Shown: positions 11,771 to 22,239 of the stretch, piece after piece | Position numbering within the stretch: the first letter of the stretch is position 1 | Layout: the number at the start of each line of letters is the position of its first letter | Assembly (NCBI GenBank): GCA_963930655.1 | Contig: OZ005609.1 | Span: 13,899,001-13,963,000, forward strand | DNA length: 64,000 nt | Source: Myrica gale | Taxonomy: Eukaryota; Streptophyta; Magnoliopsida; Fagales; Myricaceae | Direction: 5' to 3' | Position numbers and translations under genes: made by a program | The notes under the pieces: generated by a model | What the model was told of the DNA's origin: nothing | Databases searched by the model: none | What the model saw: the letters and a program-made list of their open reading frames with translations, nothing else

Positions 11771-13302
11771 CGTTTATTAAATTTAAAGTGTATTTTCTAT
11801 AGTTTTTTTAGAAATGTAGTGAGGTATTAATGTTTTTTTTGTGTTGACCCATTTACTATTGTTGGATTAATTTGGTCACTCTCTCTGGCCTTTCCACCTA
11901 ACCATTAAGACCTCTCATTGTCCCGATGTAATATTTCACTTCTCCAATGCAATCTTTCACTTCTCCTATGCAAGCCTTCATCTCTCCATGCACATTCATC
12001 TCATCTTCTTGTCAAAATTCAAAATTTCTCCTTAGTCATATGAAAAGTTTCATTTATCTTATTGGAATTACATGAGAATTATCTAGAATCTCTTCCCAAG
12101 TCCTATATATACCCTAGCCTATCTCTCACGTAATTCATTCCATCATATCCCACCTAAATAGATAAAAGAGAGAGTGTTCCGAGTTTTTTCTTCAACAAAT
12201 TCCATAGTTTCTAAGTGTAGTTCTATCTAAGTTGTATTATCTCCTTTTCAATTAATAAGAAGTGTGTTTCACTAAGAAAGAAGAAGAAGAAGTGTGTTTC
12301 TTCTTTTATTTTAATTTCTTCTATTTTAATTGTGAGTCTTTATACTGGTGGTGTGAATTTGTAACACTATTTGATAATCGATTGTTTTAATAGATTTAGA
12401 CATCGTATTTCTCTACAACGTTACGAAAAGCTTATAAGCCGAAATTGTTCCACTTTAGTTGGGTTGTTGGCTTTAGGCAGCAAGGCAACACACGTATGGT
12501 TTAGATTCTTCAGCAAATAACCAGAAGCAAAGACCCGCGGAATAGACCTACTGTCCCCTAATATTTTTGATAGAAGGAGGCGGTTAGTAAAATTTAATAT
12601 ATTACTGATATTTTTTTACCAAAGTAAAAGTTATTTTTCACTCATTTAGTTCATATTTGGAATGTAGAAATATTAGAAGTGTTTAATTATTTCAGCGGAG
12701 GCAACTATAGTATAGTTGCTTGTTCTTCTTCTTAAAATCTAATTTACAATTGGGTAGATGAATAACTGAGATCACGAGGAAATACTTGAATTTTGAGAAT
12801 TTACAAATTACTACCTGGTTTATGCTATCTTGAAAATTATGCCCTTTGTCATATTTTCGTATAGTTTTCTAACCGAATTGATGAGGTTAACAAATTAATG
12901 TCAATATATATCGCATGACATTAATTTTTTTATTTGTTATATAATTTATAATTTTTTAAAAAATTAAGATGAAAGGTTTTTTTGTTGTTTTATTTATTTT
13001 TATTTAATTTAATTATAATATTATACTAATAATTTTTATTTATTTTTTACGACATGTGACATGCTATTCGTTAAAATATTAGACGAAAATGTGAGGGGGA
13101 TTTTTTTTAATCTTTTCATACTTTTATTTTATTTATATATATTTTTTAATTTTAGATTGTAAGGTTTGTTGTAGTTTTAATAATTTTAGTTAATTTAATA
13201 TAATAATAATATTTTTTTAAGACATGCTATCCGAAATGTGAAGCAAAAAATTGGCCAAACTTCGGCAGTGTTTTTTCTTTTTCTTTTTTAAGGAAGAAAG
13301 AA
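11771..13302. other. AT-rich DNA; possible degenerate LTR or promoter-like block
   Basis: 11860-12400 begins TGTTGGATTAA, has a TATA-like CCTATATATACCC at 12110-12122 and a CT/GAA-rich leader-like stretch, and therefore resembles an LTR with its promoter. No partner LTR, primer-binding site or flanking duplication was found. 12600-13300 is AT-rich with no recognised feature. Confidence 0.3.
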
Positions 13303-13694
13303 GGGATAAATATACTTTGCCCCCCTTATCTTTGGGGTCATTTATACTTTGCACCCGATATTTTATTTTTGATACATTAGGCCTATTATCTTTCACATTT
13401 TTCCAATCTGGACCCGTACTCGATTTAATCGTCTAAATTGACGAATTTCGTCAACACTTGAACTGGTGGACCGCTACAAAGGTAACGTGAGAGGTATGAC
13501 GAGCCGGTCGACCGCTTCATGTAGCGGTCGACCGGTGTATGTGTTGACGGAATTCGTCAATTTAGAAGGCAAATTGGATACGGGGTCCATACTGTAAAAA
13601 AGTGGAAGATAATGGATCTAATGTATCAAAAATAAAACATCGGGGTGCAAAGTGTAATGACTCCAGAGACAAAGGGACAAAGTGTATTTATCCC
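13303..13694. mobile_element. Foldback (MITE-like) element 1
   Basis: A long inverted repeat with arms of roughly 170 bp. The left arm starts GGGATAAATATACTTTG and the right arm ends CAAAGTGTATTTATCCC. Internal matches include TTTATTTTTGATACATTAG and CTAAATTGACGAATT(T/C)CGTCAACAC. The central loop carries two GTCGAC palindromes at 13502-13535. No coding capacity. No clear target duplication was identified. Confidence 0.85.
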
Positions 13695-13708
13695 AAAAAA
13701 GAATTTAT

Positions 13709-14737
13709 AAGAACGATGTTACCAATGAGAACCAAAAAATTTGCCTTACGTTTTTCTAGAGAGAGGGCGTCTGCCCTCTCTCTAGAACCTCCCGTCTCCT
13801 TCTTCTGACCCCTTCCCACCCTGCCATCTTCTTCGACGGGAGGAGCCTCTCCTCCTCCTTCTCCCCTTTCTCCCTCCCTCCCTTCCTTTTTTGTTTCCCC
13901 CTTGGCCGGTCGTCTTCTTCTTCCCTCCATTATCGCCTCTATATGTGCTCTCTTTTGGCTTTGCCTCATGGCTAGATCTAGGCGATTTGGAGGCTTTTTG
14001 GTGGCCACGTTCAGCACAACAGTGCTCCTCAAGTCCATACGATTCTCTGCACACCCTTTCGGAGTTGGTGCGACAACGCGTGTAGGACCACACACGCTCA
14101 GGTGCGCGCGTGGATCTCACGCGCCCGCCATATTTGTGTTGTGTCTGGGTTGTTTGGGTTTGTTTTGTTCGGCCATAGGTTATGGACAAAAGACTTCATA
14201 TCTCGGGTTTCTTTATTTTGTGCTGTGTTTTTTCTGTGTTGTTTTAAATAACTTCATCTCTCTGGTGTTTTGTGGAAATGAGGCTCTCATGGATTCCTCA
14301 TGGGTGAGGCGTCTCCCTGTAACCATGAATCGGTTTGTTCATGCTGGTTCCATTGTACAGTGGTTGTTTGTCAATTTATCTCTCTTCGAGCTTTCCTCTC
14401 TTTTGGTGGTGCTGTTATGGACAAGTTTTCAGGGAAGTAGGAGCTCGGTGCTTGCCCACCATCTCCTCCGGCGATCAACATTTGCTTTGGGTCATTGAAC
14501 CCGTTTCAAATCTATGAGTCTTTTTACTCATCTGTATGATGCCTTTATGACCATCTTGATCAAAGCCTTTGAGGCTGTTAGTTGCATGGCCTTTAGGACC
14601 CTTGACATTGCTGTTATGGGTTTTAAGCCCCTATTTAGTGTAACTGGCCATAGAGATTTGTTTTTATGCAGCATTGCTATTTCCAGTGAAATGAAATTTG
14701 ACGTTTGCTTAGAAAACAAAAAAAGAACGATGTTACC
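13709..14737 (+). mobile_element. Poly(A)-tailed non-LTR retroposon, about 1 kb
   Basis: The 15-bp sequence AAGAACGATGTTACC occurs exactly at 13709-13723 and 14723-14737 and brackets the insert 13724-14722. The insert starts with a pyrimidine-rich leader (13770-13920) and ends in an A-rich tail (14711-14724). This structure is diagnostic of LINE-type target-primed insertion. A 198-aa open frame (13902-14498) shows no domain I recognise, and no reverse transcriptase is present. It could be an internally deleted LINE, a LINE-mobilised non-autonomous element, or a retrocopy of an unknown transcript. It lies about 280 bp upstream of the RPL18 start codon. Confidence 0.85.
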
Positions 14738-14919
14738 CCGCCTTCATCGATGATAACTTTGTTTTCCCTGAATAGAAGATAGACTTACTTACGGACAAAC
14801 ACTGTTTCAAACCAGGGATCGCTGAGATAAATCCATTGTTACCCACGTGGACGGTTGACGATCAGGATTCATGGGTTTTCATGTGATCTCGGCACTTTAG
14901 AATTACTCTCCGAGTCCCA

Positions 14920-14927
14920 AAACCCTA
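14920..14927 (+). promoter_or_regulatory. Telo-box of the RPL18 promoter
   Basis: AAACCCTA sits about 90 bp upstream of the RPL18 start codon. Telo-boxes of this sequence are typical of plant ribosomal protein gene promoters and drive expression in dividing cells. A second AAACCCTAA lies in intron 1 at about 15036. Confidence 0.7.
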
Positions 14928-14986
14928 GCCCCTATATCTGTCTCCTTCTAAAAGCGCAATTTGCGTTTTTAGCAGTAGCGCCGAGC

Positions 14987-15013
14987 ACCAGGACCAGGAC
15001 CAGGACCAGGACC
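14987..15013 (+). repeat. Hexanucleotide repeat in the RPL18 5' leader
   Basis: ACCAGG is repeated about 4.5 times immediately before the start codon of RPL18. Confidence 0.9.
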
Positions 15014-15014
15014 G

Positions 15015-17555
15015 ATGGTATTAGCTTCCTCCCAGAAACCCTAACGAGTTAGAATTCCATTATCGTTTCACCCGCTTCGTGCACTCATTTTGGCCTCCTT
15101 TATTTTCGCAGGGTATTGATTTGGTCGCCGGTGGCAAGAGCAAGAAGTCCAAGCGGACCGCCCCCAAATCAGATGATATTTACCTGAAGCTTCTCGTTAA
15201 GGTACTTTGTCTGTGTGTCTGTGCAAAATGTATATGTGTGGGTGATTTGCGGTTGACGTTAATCACTGATCTATGAACAGCTGTACCGGTTTCTGGTGCG
15301 GAGGACAGGGAGCAAGTTCAATGCTGTGATACTGAAGAGGCTCTTCATGAGCAAGGTGAACAAGCCGCCTCTATCACTCTCCAGGTTGATTGGTTTCATG
15401 AAGGGCAAGGTCTCTCTCTCTCTCTCCCTCCCTAACTCCTCTTTATGTTTTGTCGGGGTGCTGGGAAAACCGAGTAGAAAGAAGAAAACAAAATAGACAT
15501 TGTTTGGGTGTTTAAGGTAGTGGCGTATCGTTTCGGATCTCACGAACTTAGAACCATTTGTTTGGTTGCTAAGAAAGCGAAGGATTGAAATATATAATTT
15601 TGTTAAAACTTCAATCGACATACGTAGTTATCAACCGAGCAGACTTTAGGGTTTCTGTGCGATTTTTATCGATTCGTGTTGATAGATATTGTTTCTTACA
15701 TTCATGCTGAATAGGGTCTCTGGTTTCGTTTATAGGAGGGTAAGATTGGTGTGGTTGTTGGAACTGTGACTGATGACATTCGAGTCTATGAAGTCCCTGC
15801 TCTGAAAGTGACTGCCCTTAGGTTCACAGAGACTGCTAGAGCAAGGATTGAGAAGGCAGGTGGTGAGTGCTTGACATTTGACCAGCTGGCTCTCAGAGCT
15901 CCTCTTGGGCAGAACACGGTATGTACTTTACTTTGTTTTTTATTTTTTAATTGTGCCAACGCAACTGGTTCTGTAGTTTTTGTTCTTGATAGGTAAGTGG
16001 ATATTTCCAAATCACAGAGTAGATAGATTATCTAAATATGGAATTGTGATGTTTCACAGGAATTGAATAGTTTTGATTATGAATGCTTGCTTGATTTGTT
16101 CTTAGTGACAATAATTAAGTGGTTGTCAAATTTGGATGAAGTTGATAGATTTGCAAATTAGAATTTTCTTAGATGATTATTTCATTAGTCTGTTTGATTT
16201 ATATGTTGGAAGGTGTAAGTTTATATATTTTTAAATTTTAGTAGCTTATGGTGTTATTACACTTTTGAAGTGATTTCTTGAGTTCATTATTCATGCAGCT
16301 CCTACAAGCTTTATTATTGTGATCTTTTGAAACTTATGTACTAATCTATAGGCTAGTGCCATAGTTAGAAGTAATCGTTAACCTAACTGCTTCAATTATC
16401 TGGCTCTGTTTGTGGCACGCCTTATGTGTTTGGTGTGCATGTCTGACTTGTCCTTGGAGATGCCCATTCTGCCAATATCATATTAGGAGGCTTCATGCAG
16501 TAGTTTTTTGTTGCTCCGCATTTTTGGTTTTCATGGAGTTGTCTGTTCTGGTTATCCATATATCTTCTCCGAAGAATCTACCTTTCCCCTGGTCAGTCTG
16601 TAATTACTGTAGGTCCTGACTAATTTTGGTGGTTCATGTGGGAGTTTTTGGTCTGATGTCAAAATTTCAGGTGGTTAGGTACTTTTTCAGAGGTTTGAGG
16701 AAGGTTAAGACGGGAACATAAGCATCATTTTTTTATTGGTTAAATGAAAGACGCTTCCGTTTTATTTAGAATCTGTTGGTCCTCACTACCTGACTGACAA
16801 CTTGGTACTCTCCTTCAGTTCTGGTACTAGAATCTGCATGGGGGAGGGGTTGCATAGATCCTGATTAGCCCATTGTCTGAACCATAGAATCTGCATGGGG
16901 GAGGGGTTGCATAGATCCTGATAAGCCCATTGTCTGAACCATAGAATCTGCTTGGGGGAGGGGTTGCATAGATCCTCATTTGCCCATTTTCTGAACCATA
17001 GAATCTGCATGGGGGAGGGGTTGCATAGATCCTGATTAGCCCATTGTCTGAACCATACGATAGCTGGGCAAGCTTGGTAAATCATAGAAGTTTAAGCTGA
17101 AAGGGGAATATATGGATCTCCAGAATTTTATGCAATATTTAAACTTAATCTTTTCAATAGAAGGGGTTGGTTCTGCTGGGATTTCAAATAAGTCGGCTGT
17201 TCTTTGTATTTAATTGTTAGAACTTTATGGATACATCTTAACCCACTAATACTGGATATGCAAATCAGGATGTATCTGATCTGATTTCCTATGTTCGTGG
17301 TTGTGTCTATTTGATCAAGAATGTTGTCTACTGGTTTTTTTTTTTTGGTGAAGAGAGACAGATCGTTTGGAAATTGATCAAAGGTAAATGCTGCAGGTCC
17401 TCCTCAGAGGTCCTAAGAATGCTCGTGAAGCTGTAAAGCACTTTGGACCGGCTCCTGGTGTGCCACACAGCCACTCAAAACCCTATGTTCGAGCAAAAGG
17501 AAGAAAATTTGAGAGAGCTAGAGGGAAAAGGAACAGCAGGGGCTTCAGAGTCTGA
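15015..17555 (+). CDS. RPL18: 60S ribosomal protein L18 (eL18)
   Basis: Structural protein of the large cytosolic ribosomal subunit. There are five coding exons: 15015-15017 (ATG only), 15112-15201, 15281-15409, 15736-15918 and 17397-17555. All introns are GT-AG. The product is 187 aa, the length I know for plant eL18. Recognisable segments are [20 protein letters not shown] after the initiator, [40 protein letters not shown] and [20 protein letters not shown], ending RNSRGFRV. Placing the ATG alone in exon 1 is supported by the GT directly after it and by GGTATTGAT following the first acceptor. The 1478-bp last intron carries a 57-bp minisatellite. The reading frame is intact, so this is probably a functional gene. 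Confidence 0.97.
16828..17055 (+). repeat. 57-bp minisatellite, four copies, in RPL18 intron 4
   Basis: Units start at 16828, 16885, 16942 and 16999, each beginning TAGAATCTGC and ending TCTGAACCA, with only a few differences. Because 57 is a multiple of three and the unit has no stop in one frame, the minus strand shows a 99-aa open frame (16786-17085) with a 19-residue repeat. It is a by-product, not a gene. Confidence 0.97.
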
Positions 17556-18820
17556 GTTGCTGAACCATCCGCAAAATACAAATGCACTTTTAAGTTCAAA
17601 CATGTTGCTATGGTGGTTCTGTTTTTATATTATGTTTTGCAGGTTTCATTGGTGTTTTCCATTTTTTGTGATGGATATCTTTTCTTTTAGAAGTGCAATC
17701 CGTTGGATTTTAAAGCTTGTTGAGTATAGTGATGCTAAAGCATGATTGAGTAGTGAAAGCTGTGACTATTATTCGTTCTTCTCAATTATCCGGGTCATGC
17801 AATTAATATTTTGATTTATGGCTTGCTTGTGCTGCCTAGACAAATCTTTTGACCGTTCTTTAGATGTGTATGTAGCCAGGTAGTTGATTCACTGTCTGCG
17901 GTAATCCCCGAACTGTCTTGAGGAGAGAAATTTTTATAATGATGATAAAATTTAAGGATTAAACATACGTCATGGCTATTTTGTAACAGTCCGCTTGGAG
18001 CTGGTAAGGTGTTACTTTTGTGGAGCTGATAGAGTGTTACTTTTGTGTTGGGTACATTATCCTAAGCCACAAATGTGCACGTTAAGCACTTTCGTGGCAG
18101 CAGGAACAGCACATTGTGATCTGTTTTACAGTGTTTGGTTATAAAATTTTAGTAAAATTTTATGTTGGTATTAAAAAAGAGATGTATTGGAATTGGTGAA
18201 TGAGTGATAAAAGTAAAGAAAGTTTTAATGTGTATTTGATAAAAATAAAATTTTATTTAACAGAATATTCTTCCATGATCACAGATTGAGCGAGAGGTGC
18301 AAAATCTGGTTTTGTATATAATTCTCTGGCTCAGTGTTAGCCCCCTCCTCGGCGAGGACAACCGATCGTGTTTTTATAACGTAGCAAGGACTACAAATGA
18401 CTAAGCACTGTGGGAGAGAGAGATTTGACGTTCTCTCGACCACCAAAGTAGCTTCTATATGCTCTCAGCCAACGGGGGTATGTTCAGCGTTCACTGTCAC
18501 TAGATTTGTTCATTGCAAATTTCAACTTGGGAGTAATTACTGCTTGGGATCACTTGTGAAGGTCTTCCTTGCCACAATTAAAAAGGAGTCACCATAATTA
18601 AACAACACCGCAGGGCTTAATGTTGATTATGGGTTCTTTTATTATATCTGGAAGTACAAATATCAATTTGCAGAAATAGCTCATTGCTTTAAACAGATAC
18701 ATCGGGAAGCTGGAGCAGGAGGCCCAACCTTCGTTAGAGTCGGTCTATTCCTGATTAGATAAATATACAAGTCTGCTTGCAGATAAAAAACACGTAAACA
18801 AGTAATGGGGATTTGGGGGC
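17556..18820. other. Spacer between convergent RPL18 and epoxide hydrolase
   Basis: It holds the RPL18 3' UTR region. An AT-rich stretch at 18120-18265 may be a MITE remnant. The open frame at 18397-18597 has no recognisable similarity. Confidence 0.5.
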
Positions 18821-18838
18821 GGGGGGGGGGGGGGGGGG
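18821..18838 (+). repeat. G18 homopolymer
   Basis: Eighteen consecutive G residues, preceded by GGGGGC. They lie 13 bp past the epoxide hydrolase stop codon, so the transcript's 3' UTR would contain a C run. The length may not be reliable because such runs are error-prone. Confidence 0.9.
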
Positions 18839-18851
18839 TCGCAAATGGCGA

Positions 18852-20295
18852 TCAGAACTGCTTGATAAATTCATATGTGTGCGCGCTACTCTCCTCTGCC
18901 TTCTCTTGGTTGTTAAAGTGCGCTACTCCCTCCATCACAACTACGTCTTGCAGATTGGGCACGTCTTTCTTGAAGCCACCGCTGTTTATATATTCCTTGA
19001 TACCTGGGATATTGTAGACGATGTCCTGTTCGCCAACAACGAACTTCGCCGGCACTTTGATTTGACATCCAGTCCATGGTGCTGTGAGCTCCCAGCTTCT
19101 GCAAGATGAGAGAAAGTAATGCTTTAACTGTTAATTTCTCTCATCTCGGGTAATCCCAAACTAGAAAGTCGTTTGGTGCATGTGCAATTTTCAAATTAAA
19201 TAAAAAAATCAATGAAAATAAGCATGAAATCTACAGGCTGCTAGCTCGATAATAATTCAATCCTCCGGTAAAGCCTCCGCGGTTAAATTTGCTGGCATAA
19301 TAGCTAATATCTTCTTCTGACAACCAAGCAGGCAAGGTATCTGGAGTTGGCAATCCTCTAAATCCCACCTCTTTAGATACACACAGAGGATGTGGACCAA
19401 AAAATGAAAAGAACTTCTTCATTAGTATTGCAGTATCCACACAAGCAAAATCTTTTTCAACTTCTCCAGGTTCCTGCAGCAAAATTTAATAATTTAGAGT
19501 CAGACGAGTCACATAACCAGAGAAGAAATATATGCCTACCAGTCAGCCTACCACAACAGAACAAACTTGGAAAATAGTTGAGCAGGAATCGCAAAAATGG
19601 CCTTACATGAAGTCTCCAAGAGAGAGGCTCATAGAACATATTGAATGAAGGCTTTATCCCAATAGGAATCAGGCTCTCACTGTTTTCTTTCTAGGCGGAA
19701 TCAGACTCTCACTTGACCTCCTCAAAGGGAGGCTTTAACTGGTTGCACTCAACACTGTCTTTCTATCTTACTAATGCGACTAAAAAACTTAGAAATAATG
19801 GAGTTAGAAGGATCAACCGATTAAATTTACCTGAAACCTGCAAAAGTAGTAATCATCACCAAACATAGCCCTGAATCCATCCAACATACTCATCGTTGGG
19901 TTCCTAGGAAAGAATGGGACGCTCAGATTCACCAGTGCCTGAACTCGGTCCGGCCTGAACCAGCAGAAATCCCAGGCCATCTTTGCTCCCCAGTCGTGGC
20001 CGACCAAGAATATCTGGCCGATACCCAAATGGTCAAGAAGGCCGACGAGGTCGCCGACGATGTGGAACGCCGTGTATGAGGCGGCGGATGGCGAGGCGTC
20101 AGAGTCGCCATATCCGCGGAGGTCGGGGGCGATGCATCGGTAACCAAGGGATGAGAGGTAAAGAAGCTGGTGCCGCCACGAGTACCAGAGCTCAGGGAAG
20201 CCGTGGAGGAAGAGGACCACTGGACCTGTCCCTATTGATGCTATGTGCATGTTTATACCATTGGTGGGGACTGTTGTGTGTTCTATATTCTCCAT
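18852..20295 (-). CDS. Soluble epoxide hydrolase (alpha/beta hydrolase)
   Basis: Hydrolyses epoxides, in plants chiefly fatty-acid epoxides, to diols through an aspartyl ester intermediate; cytosolic or peroxisomal in the family. Three exons on the minus strand (19831-20295, 19235-19473, 18852-19098) with GT-AG introns give 316 aa, the usual plant length. Visible hallmarks are the oxyanion motif HGFP at 31-34, nucleophile Asp101 in GHDWGA, lid tyrosines at about 150 (GDDYYFCRFQ) and 230 (GLNYYRA), charge-relay Asp260 (VGEQD) and His295 (GVAHF). Residue roles follow from comparison with known plant enzymes such as potato StEH1. There is no signal peptide. The start is set by MENIEHTTVPTNGINMH, the family's normal N-terminus. 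All catalytic residues are present. A dead paralogue lies at 40653-51125. Confidence 0.95.
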
Positions 20296-20521
20296 CTTTG
20301 AGCTCTCAGCTCTCTTCCCCTTGTTTCACTGTTGTTTTCTGTAAACTTCGTTGAGTTCCTCTCTTTCTATTCTTTTTTGGACGAGACAATGGGTGGCCCA
20401 GATAAAAATAAGATCAAAAGAACTAACTTGGGACTTGGGCCCTACTGCCGTTGGAATTGTGTGTTTGTCTCTGCCTGTTCAATGGGTGACAATCAATTAA
20501 AGGAGCACCTATCCGCCTCAC

Positions 20522-20812
20522 TTGAAAGGATCAAAGGATGCGGCTGTGCGACCTGGTAAATCAGCGGCAAAGGATCCAAATTGCTCCACACCTCAAATCC
20601 TCCTGGCAAACGCGGAAGCAGCTCTCTTCGCGGCAGAGACTTGCATCGATCTCCAGATCCCTATCCTTCTCCTCGAAGGTGACTCACAAGCAGTTGTCGA
20701 TGCTCTCTCTTTCCCTTCTGAGCCGTCCGATTGGATCATCTCAAAGACCATAGAACTCCTCAAGTATTGTAGAAAAGCATATGAATTTAGTTCTATTGTA
20801 GAAAAGCTATAG
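20522..20812 (+). mobile_element. LINE ORF2 C-terminal fragment (RNase H domain)
   Basis: The open frame contains AEAALFAAETCIDLQIPILL followed by LEGDSQAVVDAL. These are the central RNase H motifs (E and the D of GDS) of plant non-LTR retrotransposons (RVT_3 type). A stop at 20812 and the CACTA A end at 20851 bound it. No reverse transcriptase lies upstream, so it is 5' truncated. Confidence 0.8.
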
Positions 20813-20984
20813 TTCAAATAAATTAGCGAAATCCAACTTCCTATTCCAATCACTACAAGAAACTTAGCATTATGTCACAAATTTTTGGGCGTCAAACCAA
20901 ATTTTGTCACCTAAAGTGATTTTTTCATGACAAAATATTAATTTCATCACCCAAAACCATCCAGAAACGCCAAAATCGTGCGGA

Positions 20985-21815
20985 CATGTCCTAAAACCGT
21001 TCGGATGTATTTCTGGTGTGACAACATGTACCATGTCGCGAATGAGTGATGATAAAAATAGTCACAAAATACAAACTACCGTCCGGACTCGTAATCAAAC
21101 TGTTCGGACCCTTTGCTGAGTGACAAATTTCAAATCTTCGTAACTGAGTGTCGATTAGAATTGTCATAATTTTACAATCATGTTCGGACCCTTATCCTAA
21201 ACCGTTCGAACGTACATTACCTAACGAATAATAATCGTCAGAATATAATGACAAATTAAAAATCGTCATGAGCACATAATCTCGTTCGGACGTCAACATG
21301 AGTGTTCCAACGGACAAAATACGTCCGTCTGAACTCTTAAAAAACATGTACGCACAGGTTTGCATGCTTCTTCGGGGAAAACGTGTGGTGCCACGTTGTA
21401 AAACTTCAGACACGTGATGTCGAAAGCGTCCGGACCGATACAAACCGTCCGGACGACATTAGTTCTAGAAACTTTTCAAAGCGGGCATATTTAATCACGT
21501 TGAATTGGATTGAGCCACGTGTGAATCTAACCATTAGGAGGCGTCCGAATGTTTTAGAAAACCGTGCAGACGCACTCTTATCTCATTTAACAAGCCAAAC
21601 TTAGCCAAGACCTTCTTCGTGAGTTTTGTTTTCAATTTCATGCATTTCCATTTAAAACTTTTGAATTTTTTTGCGTTCTTTGGGTTTATCTTTGCTGTTT
21701 GGCTTGTGTTCATCGAATTACCGTTCGAACGCTTCTCTGTCGTCGTCCGAATGTATTTACAACCGTCCGGATGTTCGTGAAAATGTCTGAATGGTTTTTG
21801 CTTATGTTAGGACGG
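20985..21815. repeat. Subterminal motif array of CACTA A
   Basis: Copies of GTTCGGAC, GTCCGGAC, GTTCGAACG and close variants recur on both strands roughly every 40-80 bp. In En/Spm-type elements such short repeats near each end bind the element's small regulatory protein; that role is inferred here. Confidence 0.75.
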
Positions 21816-21877
21816 TTTGTGCTAGGTTGACCATGGATCACTTTGACAGAAGTAACACCAAGGTCGGGAGATAGATA

Positions 21878-22204
21878 GTGCGACCAGCTTGGGCGGATGC
21901 TTTTATAGTGGAGTTGAAGGGTAGTATTCGGGTAATAGTGGAGCCGACACATTCCTTGTGCATGGAGCACCAATGCCGCTTGACCGGTTTGGAGAACAAA
22001 GTTGTTCTAATATACATGGCTGTGATGGAGGAGCTGAATATTATGCAGAGGATATTGTTCTTTGTGAGAGAACAGTTGTCCCGGTCTATCCATATCATTT
22101 CGATACAGCTCCAGACACTCATCAGACGGGTGGATAACATGGAGGACAATTTGGTGTATGTTCATGACGCTCTCCAGACAAGATCAGGACGAGCCAACTC
22201 GTAA
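21878..22204 (+). pseudogene. C-terminal remnant of the CACTA A transposon protein
   Basis: A 108-aa open frame. Its segment HQCRLTGLENKVVLI matches RLTALENKVVNI encoded in CACTA B at about 28483-28520, downstream of B's 292-aa ORF. Both are followed by a heptad-like region rich in Ile and Leu and end near VHDAL or IRDVL. The N-terminal two thirds of the protein are missing here, so the coding region was deleted internally. Confidence 0.65.
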
Positions 22205-22239
22205 TTCAGAGTAGTCTTCTATTTATCTTTTATTGCTAT

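Noticed and set aside
13688-14189. Two overlapping 135-aa minus-strand ORFs
   Set aside because: Antisense to the pyrimidine-rich leader of the retroposon; Arg/Gly/Glu-rich by composition only.
16786-17085. 99-aa minus-strand ORF with four 19-residue repeats
   Set aside because: It exists only because the 57-bp intronic minisatellite is a multiple of three; it lies inside an RPL18 intron on the opposite strand and has no gene signals.
18813-19109. Plus-strand ORFs over the epoxide hydrolase last exon
   Set aside because: Antisense shadows of the real exon at 18852-19098.
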